From: an uncultured Lachnospiraceae bacterium
GTDB taxonomy: Bacteria; Bacillota; Clostridia; Lachnospirales; Lachnospiraceae
Assembly: GCA_902781325.1 (NCBI GenBank)
Contig: CACZJD010000001.1
Span: 1-64,000, forward strand
Reading direction: 5' to 3'
DNA length: 64,000 bases
A program made the position numbers and the translations under genes. Below the pieces are notes generated by a model that ran no database searches, was not told where the DNA came from, and saw nothing but the letters and a program-made list of their open reading frames with translations. The first letter of the stretch is position 1. Every line of letters begins with the position of its first letter. Below, piece after piece: positions 8,766 to 17,297 of the stretch.

Positions 8766-9818
8766 TTATCTTGTTTTCAGGAATCTGAGTTCTCTCTTCG
8801 CGTCTTCGTCTCCGGAGTACTGCTGCAGATAGTCCGTGAGCAGTTCCCTGGCCTTTTCAAAATCACCCGCGTATTCGTATGCGACGATCCTGTTATACAA
8901 AGTGACCTGAAGATCCCCCTTTTCTTTGGCGGCATTTACTGCGCGCTCATATACCTCCGCCGCCTCACTGTATTTTTCCTGCTTCATAAGGATCGATCCC
9001 AGAAGATCAAGAAGTTCCGCTGAAGTATCTACTTTTGTTCCAAAACTGTCAATAACTCCCTTGGCAGCTTCCGTATCCTCAAGCGCAATATAACATCTGC
9101 ACACGATCATCGCCGCGGATTCATCGTCGGCTGCGTGACTGCTGAGCAGATCGACCGCTCCCTGATAATCCCTCAGGAAGTAAAGGATCCTCCCTCTCAG
9201 GACCGGATCGAGCCCTTCCACAGAACCGGCGCCGGCAAGATATCCCTCGCCGATACTCCTTCCGCCGTACTGATCCAGTGTCTGGGCTATATTCAGGATC
9301 AGTTCGTAATTTCCCCTGTCCATATTGATCGCTTTGTCAAAATCAGCTTTTGCTCCCTCGAGGTCACCGGCTGCAGCCTTAGCGGTTCCTCTCTCCGTGT
9401 AAAGGGAAATGCTGCTGTCATTTCTTTCGATCAGGGCATTGTAGACCAGTATGGCTTTCTGCGATTCTCCGCTGTGGATATAGCAGCTGGCGAGATATCT
9501 CCGGATATCGTCCTCCATACCGTCGCGGTAGATCTTCTCTTCAATGAAAGTTCCTGACTCAAGAGCTTTATTAAAAGCCTCCGCCGCGTTTTCATATTCC
9601 ATTTTGCCCATCAGGGCAATTCCCTTTCCGCGATAACAGGCCTGAAGCTGCTTGCCCTCGTCGATCGCCGCCTGATAGAGCACTGCGGCGTTCTCGAAAT
9701 CACCCTCCTCGAGGGCTTTCTGGGCATTCGCCATCGTCTCGGTATTTGTGGGACTGCAGCTGCACAGAGCGGCAGCAGCCATAAAAGCTGAGAGTAATAT
9801 TGCGATTACCTTTTTCAA
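8766..9818 (-). CDS. TPR-repeat lipoprotein
   Basis: The start is a TTG at 9818 placed four bases after AGGAGG. A signal peptide ends in a lipobox around LCSC, with Cys21 the likely lipid-modified residue, so the 350-residue protein should be anchored outside the membrane. The rest consists of tetratricopeptide-like helical pairs (ALEEGDFENAAVLYQAAID, YENAAEAFNKALES, YSEAAEVYERAVNAA). Such proteins act as protein-binding scaffolds. The partner is unknown. It follows a 77-residue gene by 17 bases. Confidence 0.85.
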   Translation of the reverse strand: MKKVIAILLSAFMAAAALCSCSPTNTETMANAQKALEEGDFENAAVLYQAAIDEGKQLQACYRGKGIALMGKMEYENAAEAFNKALESGTFIEEKIYRDGMEDDIRRYLASCYIHSGESQKAILVYNALIERNDSSISLYTERGTAKAAAGDLEGAKADFDKAINMDRGNYELILNIAQTLDQYGGRSIGEGYLAGAGSVEGLDPVLRGRILYFLRDYQGAVDLLSSHAADDESAAMIVCRCYIALEDTEAAKGVIDSFGTKVDTSAELLDLLGSILMKQEKYSEAAEVYERAVNAAKEKGDLQVTLYNRIVAYEYAGDFEKARELLTDYLQQYSGDEDAKRELRFLKTR

Positions 9819-9835
9819 CTTTGCCTCCTGATCTC

Positions 9836-10069
9836 TTACTCTTCTTCAAAAACGACTTTAACGTAGAAGCCCCGCTCATTTTCCTCAACGGCCTCCACTT
9901 TTCCTTCTCTCGCGAGAAGACGCTGGTTAAACGGGTAATTTCCGCTCATCGCAAGCGACGGATGGATCGTGTAGTAGTAATTGCTCGGCAGTACGCCCTC
10001 CACGATGGTTACGGTATCCCCTTCTTTGAGAAGGCCTTCCCTCTCCATCTTGAACTCCATCTCTCTCAT
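9836..10069 (-). CDS. small acidic protein of unknown function
   Basis: The 77-residue protein has no signal peptide or membrane helix. It reads like a small beta-rich domain (EGDTVTIVEGVLPSN, then KVEAVEENERGFYVKVVFEE). I do not recognise the family. The ATG at 10069 has AGGGGG about ten bases upstream. ATGs four and eight codons later are possible. It lies 49 bases after the SGNH gene and 17 before the TPR lipoprotein gene, so it is probably in the same transcript. Confidence 0.6.
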   Translation of the reverse strand: MREMEFKMEREGLLKEGDTVTIVEGVLPSNYYYTIHPSLAMSGNYPFNQRLLAREGKVEAVEENERGFYVKVVFEEE

Positions 10070-10118
10070 TCTACAGCGCCCCCTATTTTATGAGAAGTCA
10101 TTTTCTGCATCTTGATGA

Positions 10119-11249
10119 TTATTCTCCTATGATCGCAGCATTTTCCATCAGGGATCTGTCCCACCTCTCGTAGGCGGACGCCTTGAGGTGGATCCCGTCC
10201 CCCGACAGATCAGAAAGAAGATCTCCGTTTGCATCGCAGACGTAAGGATTCATGTCGATATAGAATATATCGTGTCCGTTCGCCAAAGTACTGATCGCGT
10301 AATTCCTCTGGCAGATCACAGTGTTGTTTCTGCAGCTGTCGGAACTGCTCTTATCTTCTGAGACATGCATGATCCCCTGAATATAGATAACAGCCTCCGG
10401 CTGATACTCCCGGATCATCTCAAGAAGCTCTCTGTATTTCTCATAGTACATGTAAGTGTTGCCGATCCCGAGTTCATTAACGCCCAGAGCAACATAGATC
10501 TTGCCGAATGTGCGGTCCCTGAGGGCATCTTCAACAGTGGAGTCCCATCCCTCTTCGTCATTGTCCGTAAACCACAGTTCCTTGTCAAGAATGTTGTAGA
10601 CATTGATGGATTCCTTTGCAAGAAACGCTGCGTTCCCCTTAAGACTTCCATACTCGCACAGTCCTACAGTCCTTGAATCGCCGATAAACAAAGCATCGCT
10701 GAAATAGGTTGGATCTACGGATCCCAATTTGAAATAGATCCCGGTTTTGGCAAAGATCCCTTCCGTGTCCGTGTTGTACTCGGTATCATCGGGGGACAAA
10801 AATGCCACATTGACAACATCATAGTCCTCGGCCTGCATGACCGGGTTGCAGACGCCTTCCGGGATCGCGTCCGTACCGCCGCGGATCGCGTTTGCGGGGA
10901 TCGATTCCACCGTCTCTACAGTCGAGTCTTCAGCTTCCGCGTATTCTACAGCCGGATTTCCGCTCTCGGAAGTTACAGCCTCAGCAGCTGAAGCCTCTTC
11001 GATATCTTCTTCCTCAGGTTCCTCTGCTTCCTGCTTTTCCTTAGGCTTAATGAAGCTCTGCCACGGATAGACCCCGTCGTGGATCCCTTCCATGACCAGC
11101 GCGAGGCCGGGTTCGGTAAGAGGTGAAAACTCATATTCACTGTACAGGCTTTCTCTGCCCGTCCAGCCAATTATCATGAGCGGGAGCGAGGTAAGCGCCA
11201 GTACGCACAGCAGCGTATACCTTCTCCACAGCATCTGTATAAATCTCAA
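10119..11249 (-). CDS. membrane-anchored SGNH/GDSL hydrolase or acyltransferase partner of MBOAT
   Basis: The start is a TTG at 11249, eight bases after GGAGG. Residues about 8-28 form an uncleaved membrane anchor. A Glu/Ala-rich linker follows (residues about 65-120). The C-terminal half is an SGNH domain: LFIGDSRTVGLCEYG holds the catalytic Ser, VALGVNELG the oxyanion block, and DGIHLKASAYERW the Asp-x-x-His pair. It sits 19 bases after an MBOAT gene. By analogy with PatA/PatB, AlgI/AlgJ or DltB/DltD, the pair probably O-acylates a cell-surface polymer outside the membrane. The target is not known. Confidence 0.82.
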   Translation of the reverse strand: MRFIQMLWRRYTLLCVLALTSLPLMIIGWTGRESLYSEYEFSPLTEPGLALVMEGIHDGVYPWQSFIKPKEKQEAEEPEEEDIEEASAAEAVTSESGNPAVEYAEAEDSTVETVESIPANAIRGGTDAIPEGVCNPVMQAEDYDVVNVAFLSPDDTEYNTDTEGIFAKTGIYFKLGSVDPTYFSDALFIGDSRTVGLCEYGSLKGNAAFLAKESINVYNILDKELWFTDNDEEGWDSTVEDALRDRTFGKIYVALGVNELGIGNTYMYYEKYRELLEMIREYQPEAVIYIQGIMHVSEDKSSSDSCRNNTVICQRNYAISTLANGHDIFYIDMNPYVCDANGDLLSDLSGDGIHLKASAYERWDRSLMENAAIIGE

Positions 11250-11268
11250 GGAAACAACCTCCGGTGAG

Positions 11269-12630
11269 TTAAAAACTGAAATACATAAACGGATTGCTCG
11301 CGGCGAGCACGATCCTGTAAACGGAGAACCAGAATACTGCCGCCAGGATCAGTATGACCGGGAGTCTTCTCCTGTTTCTCACGATCAGCCTGTACCAGTG
11401 CGGCGTGCACAAAAGAAGACTCACGAGAAGGAACGGCCAGTAGATCAGGATCTGTTTCATGAAATCTCCTGTATTGACATTGACGCCGCTTCCGAAAAAG
11501 GGAAAGAGTCTTTCAAAATATATACGAAGTTCCTTCAGATCCGTGATCGCAAAGATGACCCAGGTCAGCGGTATGAACAGCCATACGTGGAGATGACCGA
11601 TGATCGGGAAAGAAGAGATCAGACCGTCCACCACGAATTTTTCCCAAATAATCAGGACAGCCAGCACACCTCCCCAGATCAGGTAATTGGGAGTAATGCC
11701 GTGCCACAATGCTGTGAGCATCCATACGATCAGCAGATTCAGTACCGTTCTGAGATTTCCCTTTCTGCTTCCTCCCAGAGGAATATAGACATAATCCCGG
11801 AACCAGGCTCCGAGGGTCGCATGCCATCTGCGGTAAAAATCCGCGACGCCGCACGCCCAGTAGGGATGTACAAAGTTGACGACGAAGTGGAATCCGAGCA
11901 TCATGCCGATCCCCGCCGCCATCAGGGAATAACCCCAGAAATCCATATAAAGTCTCAGAGAAAAGCCGACAGCACCCATCCATGCAAGAGGCGTCGAAAT
12001 ACTCTCGAATCCGATCTTTTCTATCTCAAACCAGAGAAGGCTCAGAGGATCTGCCAGAAGGACTTTCATACCGAGTCCGAGCACAAAGAAAAACAGGCCG
12101 TCGTTGAAAGCCTTGGCGGATACAGTTCTCTCTCTCTTCTCAAATCCCACATTATTCCAGCGCATGATCGGGCCCTGGGTTACCTGCGGGAACATGGTAA
12201 AATAGACCACCGTGTCCATAATATCCGGGCGCCTCTTGATCTCACCCCGGAAAAGATCCGCCTGGTATGACATCATCTTGAACAGATAGAAACTGAAGCC
12301 GAGCGGGAGCATTATTTTGTCATTAAGTCCTGACAGGACTTTAAAGAGAATGAGCGAACCTGCATCGATCGCGATCGCGGCGTAAAACGCCCTTTTATTC
12401 GCAGGCTTTACGCCGCCTTTGTCGGCTGAGAACACCATCTGTCCCAGAATATAATTAATGACCGTAAGAGCGGTAAGCCCGATAGCCATACGAATTCCGC
12501 CCATCGCATAGAAAATAATGCTCCCGAAAAACAGCACTACTTCCCTGAATCTCGCGGGCGTCAAAAAATATATAGCTAAGAATATTGGGAAAAACCTGAA
12601 CAAAAACGTCAGGCTGTTGAATAGTATCAT
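11269..12630 (-). CDS. MBOAT-family membrane O-acyltransferase
   Basis: A 453-residue protein with about ten membrane helices. The family core is clear: FYRRWHATLGAWFRDYVYIP followed by LGGSRKG, and later LWHGITPNYLIWG with the conserved His. It resembles AlgI/PatA/DltB enzymes that move acyl groups across the membrane for polymer O-acetylation or D-alanylation. AAGGT lies seven bases before the ATG. It is paired with the SGNH gene 19 bases downstream. Confidence 0.9.
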   Translation of the reverse strand: MILFNSLTFLFRFFPIFLAIYFLTPARFREVVLFFGSIIFYAMGGIRMAIGLTALTVINYILGQMVFSADKGGVKPANKRAFYAAIAIDAGSLILFKVLSGLNDKIMLPLGFSFYLFKMMSYQADLFRGEIKRRPDIMDTVVYFTMFPQVTQGPIMRWNNVGFEKRERTVSAKAFNDGLFFFVLGLGMKVLLADPLSLLWFEIEKIGFESISTPLAWMGAVGFSLRLYMDFWGYSLMAAGIGMMLGFHFVVNFVHPYWACGVADFYRRWHATLGAWFRDYVYIPLGGSRKGNLRTVLNLLIVWMLTALWHGITPNYLIWGGVLAVLIIWEKFVVDGLISSFPIIGHLHVWLFIPLTWVIFAITDLKELRIYFERLFPFFGSGVNVNTGDFMKQILIYWPFLLVSLLLCTPHWYRLIVRNRRRLPVILILAAVFWFSVYRIVLAASNPFMYFSF

Positions 12631-12645
12631 CTATTTACCTTCATG

Positions 12646-12662
12646 AAAGGCCGCATGCGGCC
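12646..12662 (-). terminator. short GC-rich hairpin between folC and the MBOAT gene
   Basis: GGCCGCATGCGGCC forms a five-pair stem with a four-base loop. Only TTTC follows on the minus strand, so termination would be weak. Confidence 0.35.
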
Positions 12663-12666
12663 CCGA

Positions 12667-14016
12667 TCACTGCTGACTTAAAATAAGACTTCTCATCTCG
12701 CCGACAAGGTATAATGACCCAGCAGCGAAGACGCGGTCTTCCGGGTCCCTGTCTTTTATAAATCTCTTCACAGCATCCTCTACGGATTCAGCTTCGCAGA
12801 TGTTCATCCCGGAGGAGTATCTGTTCATATACTGCCGGAGTGAATAAACGTCCAGTGCCCTCTTTCCTGCCATAGGCACAGCAACCAGATCCGTAAATAC
12901 TCCGGATCTGCAGATCATTTCCAGTTCTTTCGAATAATCCTTGTCGCTGACACAGGAAAAGAGCAGGATCATGCGTTCATTATCCCCGTGATCTTTCTGA
13001 TCCCGGATCATGCGCGCACTCTCTAAAAATGCCCTGATCCCGTCAGGATTGTGCGCTCCGTCGATCCATACGCCCGGCAGGATCTCTTCCATCCTTCCCG
13101 GCCAGAAACAATTTTCAATTCCTCTCTCCAGTATTTCGGGATCATATCTTCCTTCTTTTCTGAGAAGGATCCCGCAGGCAGTCGCCGCAAGCGACGCATT
13201 CTCACACTGGTACAGAGCGCCTCCTCTAATAGTGATCCGCAGGTTTTTATCATAACGACTGTTAAGTGAAAAATCAATGGTATTATCATCCGCCCGGTTT
13301 ACTTTCCACATCTGCGGAGATACTTCGAATACCGGAGCACAGACTTCCCCGGCTTTTTCAAGGATCGCTTTGTATGCATCTTCGGGCTCTGTCAGAAAGA
13401 CGGCTGGACAGTTCCTGCGCAGTATTCCGGCTTTTTCCTGCGCGATCAGAGCCTCTGTATTTCCCAGAAGCGCGGTGTGGTCCAGCCCGATCCGGGTGAT
13501 GACCGTAACTTCCTTTTCTTCCACTGCGTTTGTGGCATCCAGGCGCCCGCCCAGTCCTGTCTCCAGTATGACGTAGTCCGGCCTCTTTTCTGAGAACCAG
13601 AGCATTGCCATCATAAAGAGCATTTCAAAATAAAGAAGATGCGGAAGCCCTTCCTCAGCGGCTCTCAGACACTCCTGTTTTACTTCGGAAAACAGGGCAA
13701 GAAATTCCTCCTCCGGGATCATCTCCCCGTCAAGGCTGATTCTCTCGCGGATCACCGACAGGTGGGGCGAAATAAAGAGGCCGGTGCTCAAGCCTGCTTC
13801 CCGCAGACAGGACGCGATCTGCGCGCATACGCTCCCTTTTCCGTTTGTGCCGGCAACATGGACGATCCTGAGTCCTCTCTCAGGATTCCCGAATCTTGCC
13901 AGATACTTCCTGATATTCTCCAGGGAACTCTTATTCGTGAATCTGGGAGTGGAGTCGAGGTAGTCTTCTGCCTCGCGCATACTGATAACGGTTTTTTGCT
14001 GCCTGTTACTGCTCAT
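12667..14016 (-). CDS. folC: bifunctional folylpolyglutamate synthase/dihydrofolate synthase type ligase
   Basis: It adds glutamate to folates using ATP (Mur-ligase family). The 449-residue chain has the P-loop HVAGTNGKGSVCAQI near residue 55, ETGLGGRLDATNAV near 150 and WIDGAHNPDGI in the C-terminal domain. These are standard FolC landmarks. The first 20 residues are a slightly long polar leader. An AAAGGA box lies 11 bases before the ATG. It follows valS by 106 bases, with a palindromic hairpin between them. Pairing of valS and folC is common in Firmicutes. Confidence 0.94.
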   Translation of the reverse strand: MSSNRQQKTVISMREAEDYLDSTPRFTNKSSLENIRKYLARFGNPERGLRIVHVAGTNGKGSVCAQIASCLREAGLSTGLFISPHLSVIRERISLDGEMIPEEEFLALFSEVKQECLRAAEEGLPHLLYFEMLFMMAMLWFSEKRPDYVILETGLGGRLDATNAVEEKEVTVITRIGLDHTALLGNTEALIAQEKAGILRRNCPAVFLTEPEDAYKAILEKAGEVCAPVFEVSPQMWKVNRADDNTIDFSLNSRYDKNLRITIRGGALYQCENASLAATACGILLRKEGRYDPEILERGIENCFWPGRMEEILPGVWIDGAHNPDGIRAFLESARMIRDQKDHGDNERMILLFSCVSDKDYSKELEMICRSGVFTDLVAVPMAGKRALDVYSLRQYMNRYSSGMNICEAESVEDAVKRFIKDRDPEDRVFAAGSLYLVGEMRSLILSQQ

Positions 14017-14058
14017 GCCGGCTTATTCCTTTCAGAAACTGATGGATGAAGATATGCA

Positions 14059-14085
14059 AATGCGCGGTCCGAACGGCCGCGCATT
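14059..14085. terminator. palindromic hairpin between valS and folC
   Basis: AATGCGCGG and CCGCGCATT form a nine-pair stem around a nine-base loop. On the minus strand it is followed by the weak run TTGCATAT, and on the plus strand by GCATTTTTAA. It probably partly ends valS transcripts. Confidence 0.45.
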
Positions 14086-14122
14086 GCATTTTTAATCGAT
14101 CAGTCAATTGATCAGTGATTGA

Positions 14123-16825
14123 TTATCCGAGCTTTTTAAGGTTTTCCAGTTCCTCCCGGACACCCTTCATCTGCTCTTCATATGCTCTCTGCTTTTCCCT
14201 CTCTGCCTCGATCTTGGCAGCGGGAGCCTTAGCCAGGAACTTCTCGTTGCTAAGCATGCCGGCACTTCTCTTAAGCTCTCCCTGCAGTCTCTTTTCTTCC
14301 TTCTCAAGTCTTGCGATCTCTGCGGAGACATCCATAAGATCTGCCAGAGGCAGATAGAGCGCCGCAAAAGGAAGGATCACACTGAGGGCACCGTCCGGAA
14401 CTTCCGATTTATCTGTGCACAGAACTGTGTCAGAAGCGGACGCAAGCGTCTCGAAGAACACCTTATTGTCCGAGAACATATCCAGGACTTCATTCTTGTC
14501 GGAAACAACAAAGATCTTGGCCTTTCTTGAAGGAGCGACCTGTCTGTCGTTTCTGACGGCGCGGACCGCGCGGACCGCGTCCTTGATATTCTCGATCGTC
14601 TCTTCCTCTTTGGAGAATTTGAGATCCTCGCGGAATACCGGCCAGGAAGAGATCATGATGGATTCCTCGCTGCTCTGCACCGTTGTGAAGATTTCCTCCG
14701 TGATGAAAGGCATATAAGGATGCAGGAGCTTAAGGCCGGTGATCAGGACTTTCTGAAGGGTCCACAGGGCGGCCATTCTGCTGTCCATATCATCTGTCTT
14801 GTAAAGTCTGGGCTTGACCATCTCGATATACCAGTCGCAGAACTCATCCCACATGAAGTCGTAGATCTTCTGTACTGCGATGCCAAGCTCATATTTGTCC
14901 ATATTATCGGTCACAGCCTGAACAGTATCGTTGAGGCGGGACAAAATCCATTTGTCCTCAGCCTGGATCGCGGCGGGCACTTTGTCAGCGTCGATGAGCG
15001 CCTTAAGCGCTGCCTCATCCGCGGATCCCTCTTCAGGAAGGTTCATCATGATAAATCTGGATGCATTCCAGATCTTATTCGCGAAATTTCTGTTCGCGAT
15101 GACTCTCTCATCGTAAAAACGCATGTCGTTTCCGGGAGCGTTTCCTGTGATCAGTGTCATCCTCAGAGCATCTGCGCCGTAGTCCCTGATGATCTGCAGG
15201 GGATCAATGCCGTTTCCGAGGGACTTGGACATCTTGCGCCCCTGGGAATCCCTGACAAGTCCGTGGAAGAGCACACTCTTAAAGGGTCTCTCCCCCATCT
15301 GCTCATAGCCGGAGAAGATCATTCTGATGACCCAGAAGAAGATGATATCATAGCCCGTCACCAGCACATCTGTCGGATAGAAGTACTTGAGGTCTTCGGT
15401 CATTTCCGGCCATCCCAATGTGCTGAACGGCCACAGAGCACTGGAGAACCAGGTGTCGAGAGTGTCGGGATCCTGCGTAAAGTGTGTGCAGCCGCACTTA
15501 GGGCACACAGAAGGAGCCTCTTTGGCAACGACTGTCTCGCCGCACTCGTCACAGTAATAAGCGGGGATCCTGTGGCCCCACCAGAGCTGGCGGCTGATGC
15601 ACCAGTCGCGGATGTTGTCAGTCCAGTTGAAATAGGTCTTCTCCATTCTCCTGGGGATCAGACGGATCTCGCCTTCCTTGACAGCCTTGACTGCAGGCTT
15701 TATCAGCTCGTCCATCTTCACGAACCACTGCTGCTTGATCAGAGGCTCAACCGTGGTGCCGCATCTGTCATGAGTGCCTACATTGTGGCTGTAGTCCTCG
15801 ATGCGGACCAAAAGCCCCATCTCATCCAATTCTTTGACGATCTGCGCTCTTGCCTCATATCTGCCCATACCGCAGAACTTGCCGCCGTTCTCGTTGATGG
15901 TGGCGTTGTCGTTCATGATATTGATCTCAGGCAGGTTATGACGCTTTCCGACCTCAAAGTCGTTGGGGTCATGGGCGGGAGTGATCTTCACGACGCCGGT
16001 GCCGAATTCTCTGTCTACGTATTCATCAGCGACGATCGGGATCTTTCTGTCCACGAAAGGAAGCCATACATAGCGGCCGATCAGATTATTATAGCGGTCA
16101 TCCTCAGGGTGAACTGCAACTGCGGTATCGCCGAGCATAGTCTCGGGACGTGTCGTCGCGAATTCAAGGAAAGTGGTCTTGGAAATCGAGCCATCCTCCT
16201 CGATGAGAGGATATTTGATGTGCCAGAAGTGGCCTGCCTGTTCCTCATACTGCACTTCCGCGTCGGAGATCGAGGTGTTGCAGACGGGACACCAGTTGAT
16301 GATCCTGCTGCCCTTGTAGATCCAGCCCTTCTTGTACATCTTCACGAAGACTTCCGTAACAGCTTTATTGCAGCCCTCGTCCATGGTGAAGCGCTCGCGG
16401 TCCCAGTCACAGGAAGATCCGAGCTTTTTGAGCTGATTTACGATCCTTCCGCCGTACTCCTTGCGCCAGTCCCAGCAATACTCGAGGAACTTCTCGCGGC
16501 CGAGGTCCTGCTTGCTGATGCCCTGCTCCTTGAGGTTGTTGATTATCTTGACTTCCGTCGCGATGGAAGCGTGGTCTGTGCCGGGCTGCCAGAGGGTATT
16601 AAATCCCTGCATGCGTTTCCAGCGGATCAGGATGTCCTGCATCGTATTGTCCAGAGCGTGCCCCATGTGGAGCTGTCCCGTGATATTCGGCGGGGGAATG
16701 ACGATCGTGAAGGGCGTCTTTGAGTGGTCCACTTCCGCGTGGAAGTACTTCTTATCCTCCCAGTTTTTATAGATCCGGTCCTCGATTCCCTGAGGATCAT
16801 AAGTCTTGGCGAGCATCTTTCGCAT
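14123..16825 (-). CDS. valS: valyl-tRNA synthetase
   Basis: It charges tRNA-Val. The 900-residue class I synthetase has the HIGH variant in NITGQLHMGHALDN, the zinc-ribbon-like CDECGETVVA and CPKCGCTHF, the KMSKS loop in GRKMSKSLGNGIDP and a C-terminal coiled coil rich in Lys/Glu (about residues 830-900). The ATG at 16825 is preceded by AAGGAG at eight bases. A good promoter lies 45 bases upstream, leaving an untranslated leader of only about 40 bases, too short for a T-box. Confidence 0.97.
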   Translation of the reverse strand: MRKMLAKTYDPQGIEDRIYKNWEDKKYFHAEVDHSKTPFTIVIPPPNITGQLHMGHALDNTMQDILIRWKRMQGFNTLWQPGTDHASIATEVKIINNLKEQGISKQDLGREKFLEYCWDWRKEYGGRIVNQLKKLGSSCDWDRERFTMDEGCNKAVTEVFVKMYKKGWIYKGSRIINWCPVCNTSISDAEVQYEEQAGHFWHIKYPLIEEDGSISKTTFLEFATTRPETMLGDTAVAVHPEDDRYNNLIGRYVWLPFVDRKIPIVADEYVDREFGTGVVKITPAHDPNDFEVGKRHNLPEINIMNDNATINENGGKFCGMGRYEARAQIVKELDEMGLLVRIEDYSHNVGTHDRCGTTVEPLIKQQWFVKMDELIKPAVKAVKEGEIRLIPRRMEKTYFNWTDNIRDWCISRQLWWGHRIPAYYCDECGETVVAKEAPSVCPKCGCTHFTQDPDTLDTWFSSALWPFSTLGWPEMTEDLKYFYPTDVLVTGYDIIFFWVIRMIFSGYEQMGERPFKSVLFHGLVRDSQGRKMSKSLGNGIDPLQIIRDYGADALRMTLITGNAPGNDMRFYDERVIANRNFANKIWNASRFIMMNLPEEGSADEAALKALIDADKVPAAIQAEDKWILSRLNDTVQAVTDNMDKYELGIAVQKIYDFMWDEFCDWYIEMVKPRLYKTDDMDSRMAALWTLQKVLITGLKLLHPYMPFITEEIFTTVQSSEESIMISSWPVFREDLKFSKEEETIENIKDAVRAVRAVRNDRQVAPSRKAKIFVVSDKNEVLDMFSDNKVFFETLASASDTVLCTDKSEVPDGALSVILPFAALYLPLADLMDVSAEIARLEKEEKRLQGELKRSAGMLSNEKFLAKAPAAKIEAEREKQRAYEEQMKGVREELENLKKLG

Positions 16826-16869
16826 GTTCTCTTCTCCTTGGGGCGCTGTATTTTACGCATTATGAACAA

Positions 16870-16897
16870 AATATACCGCGTCACACTGTTTTGTCAA
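16870..16897 (-). promoter_or_regulatory. valS promoter
   Basis: The minus strand shows a perfect -35 TTGACA (16892-16897), a 16-base spacer and the -10 box TATATT (16870-16875). The expected start of transcription is near 16863. Confidence 0.75.
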
Positions 16898-16940
16898 TTC
16901 CCGCATCAGGGCAGTGTCCCCTCTCCGGCAGATCCCGCGG

Positions 16941-17114
16941 TCAGAGAAACTGATTGCGGGCGGGGATATAGTCATATTCCGCTTCCTTGAGCTTTTCTAC
17001 GATTCTTTCCTTGTCAAGTTCAAGATCTTCGCAGAGGGCGTCCAGGGTCGCATAGTGGTCTCTGAGCTTCATATTGAGAAAGCTGGCGAGCATATCGGGA
17101 TCTTCGGGCAGCAT
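16941..17114 (-). CDS. DUF4250 small protein
   Basis: A 57-residue cytoplasmic protein beginning MLPEDPDMLASFLNMKLRD, followed by LDALCEDLELDKERIVEKL and ending YIPARNQFL. This pattern fits the short DUF4250 family found in Clostridia. The function is unknown, and the helix-rich layout resembles a small DNA- or protein-binding fold. The ATG at 17114 was chosen because AAGGAGGAGACT ends directly before it. An in-frame ATG eight codons upstream lies before that ribosome site and is unlikely to be used. It is transcribed away from azlCD. Confidence 0.8.
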   Translation of the reverse strand: MLPEDPDMLASFLNMKLRDHYATLDALCEDLELDKERIVEKLKEAEYDYIPARNQFL

Positions 17115-17157
17115 AGTCTCCTCCTTCTTTTCCGGCACTGCGGCTCTTTATCCGGTT

Positions 17158-17187
17158 TTGACAGCATTTTGCGCAAAACTGAATAAT
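17158..17187 (+). promoter_or_regulatory. promoter with palindromic operator in its spacer (azlCD)
   Basis: A perfect TTGACA at 17158-17163 and AATAAT at 17182-17187 are separated by 18 bases. The spacer contains the 12-base palindrome TTTTGCGCAAAA (17167-17178). A regulator bound there would block RNA polymerase. Confidence 0.5.
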
Positions 17188-17212
17188 CTGCGGTGCAGAA
17201 ATCTTCTGATAA

Positions 17213-17221
17213 TGATATAAT
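17213..17221 (+). promoter_or_regulatory. extended -10 promoter candidate upstream of azlC
   Basis: TGATATAAT is a perfect extended -10 box. No clear -35 hexamer is seen. It lies about 45-75 bases before the two possible azlC starts and may be used with or instead of the promoter at 17158-17187. Confidence 0.5.
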
Positions 17222-17297
17222 ACATATTCGCAACGTAAACAATTGTACCATAAATTGTGAGTTACTATGACAGAAACTTCCAAAGAATCAAGAGAAA

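Noticed and set aside
11092..12270. Plus-strand open frame of 392 residues, rich in His, Asp and Arg
   Set aside because: Antisense to the SGNH and MBOAT genes; composition is typical of the complement of membrane-protein codons.
14720..16723. Long plus-strand open frame of 667 residues
   Set aside because: It is exactly antisense to valS, which has all its motifs; codon bias of the GC-rich gene keeps the other strand open.
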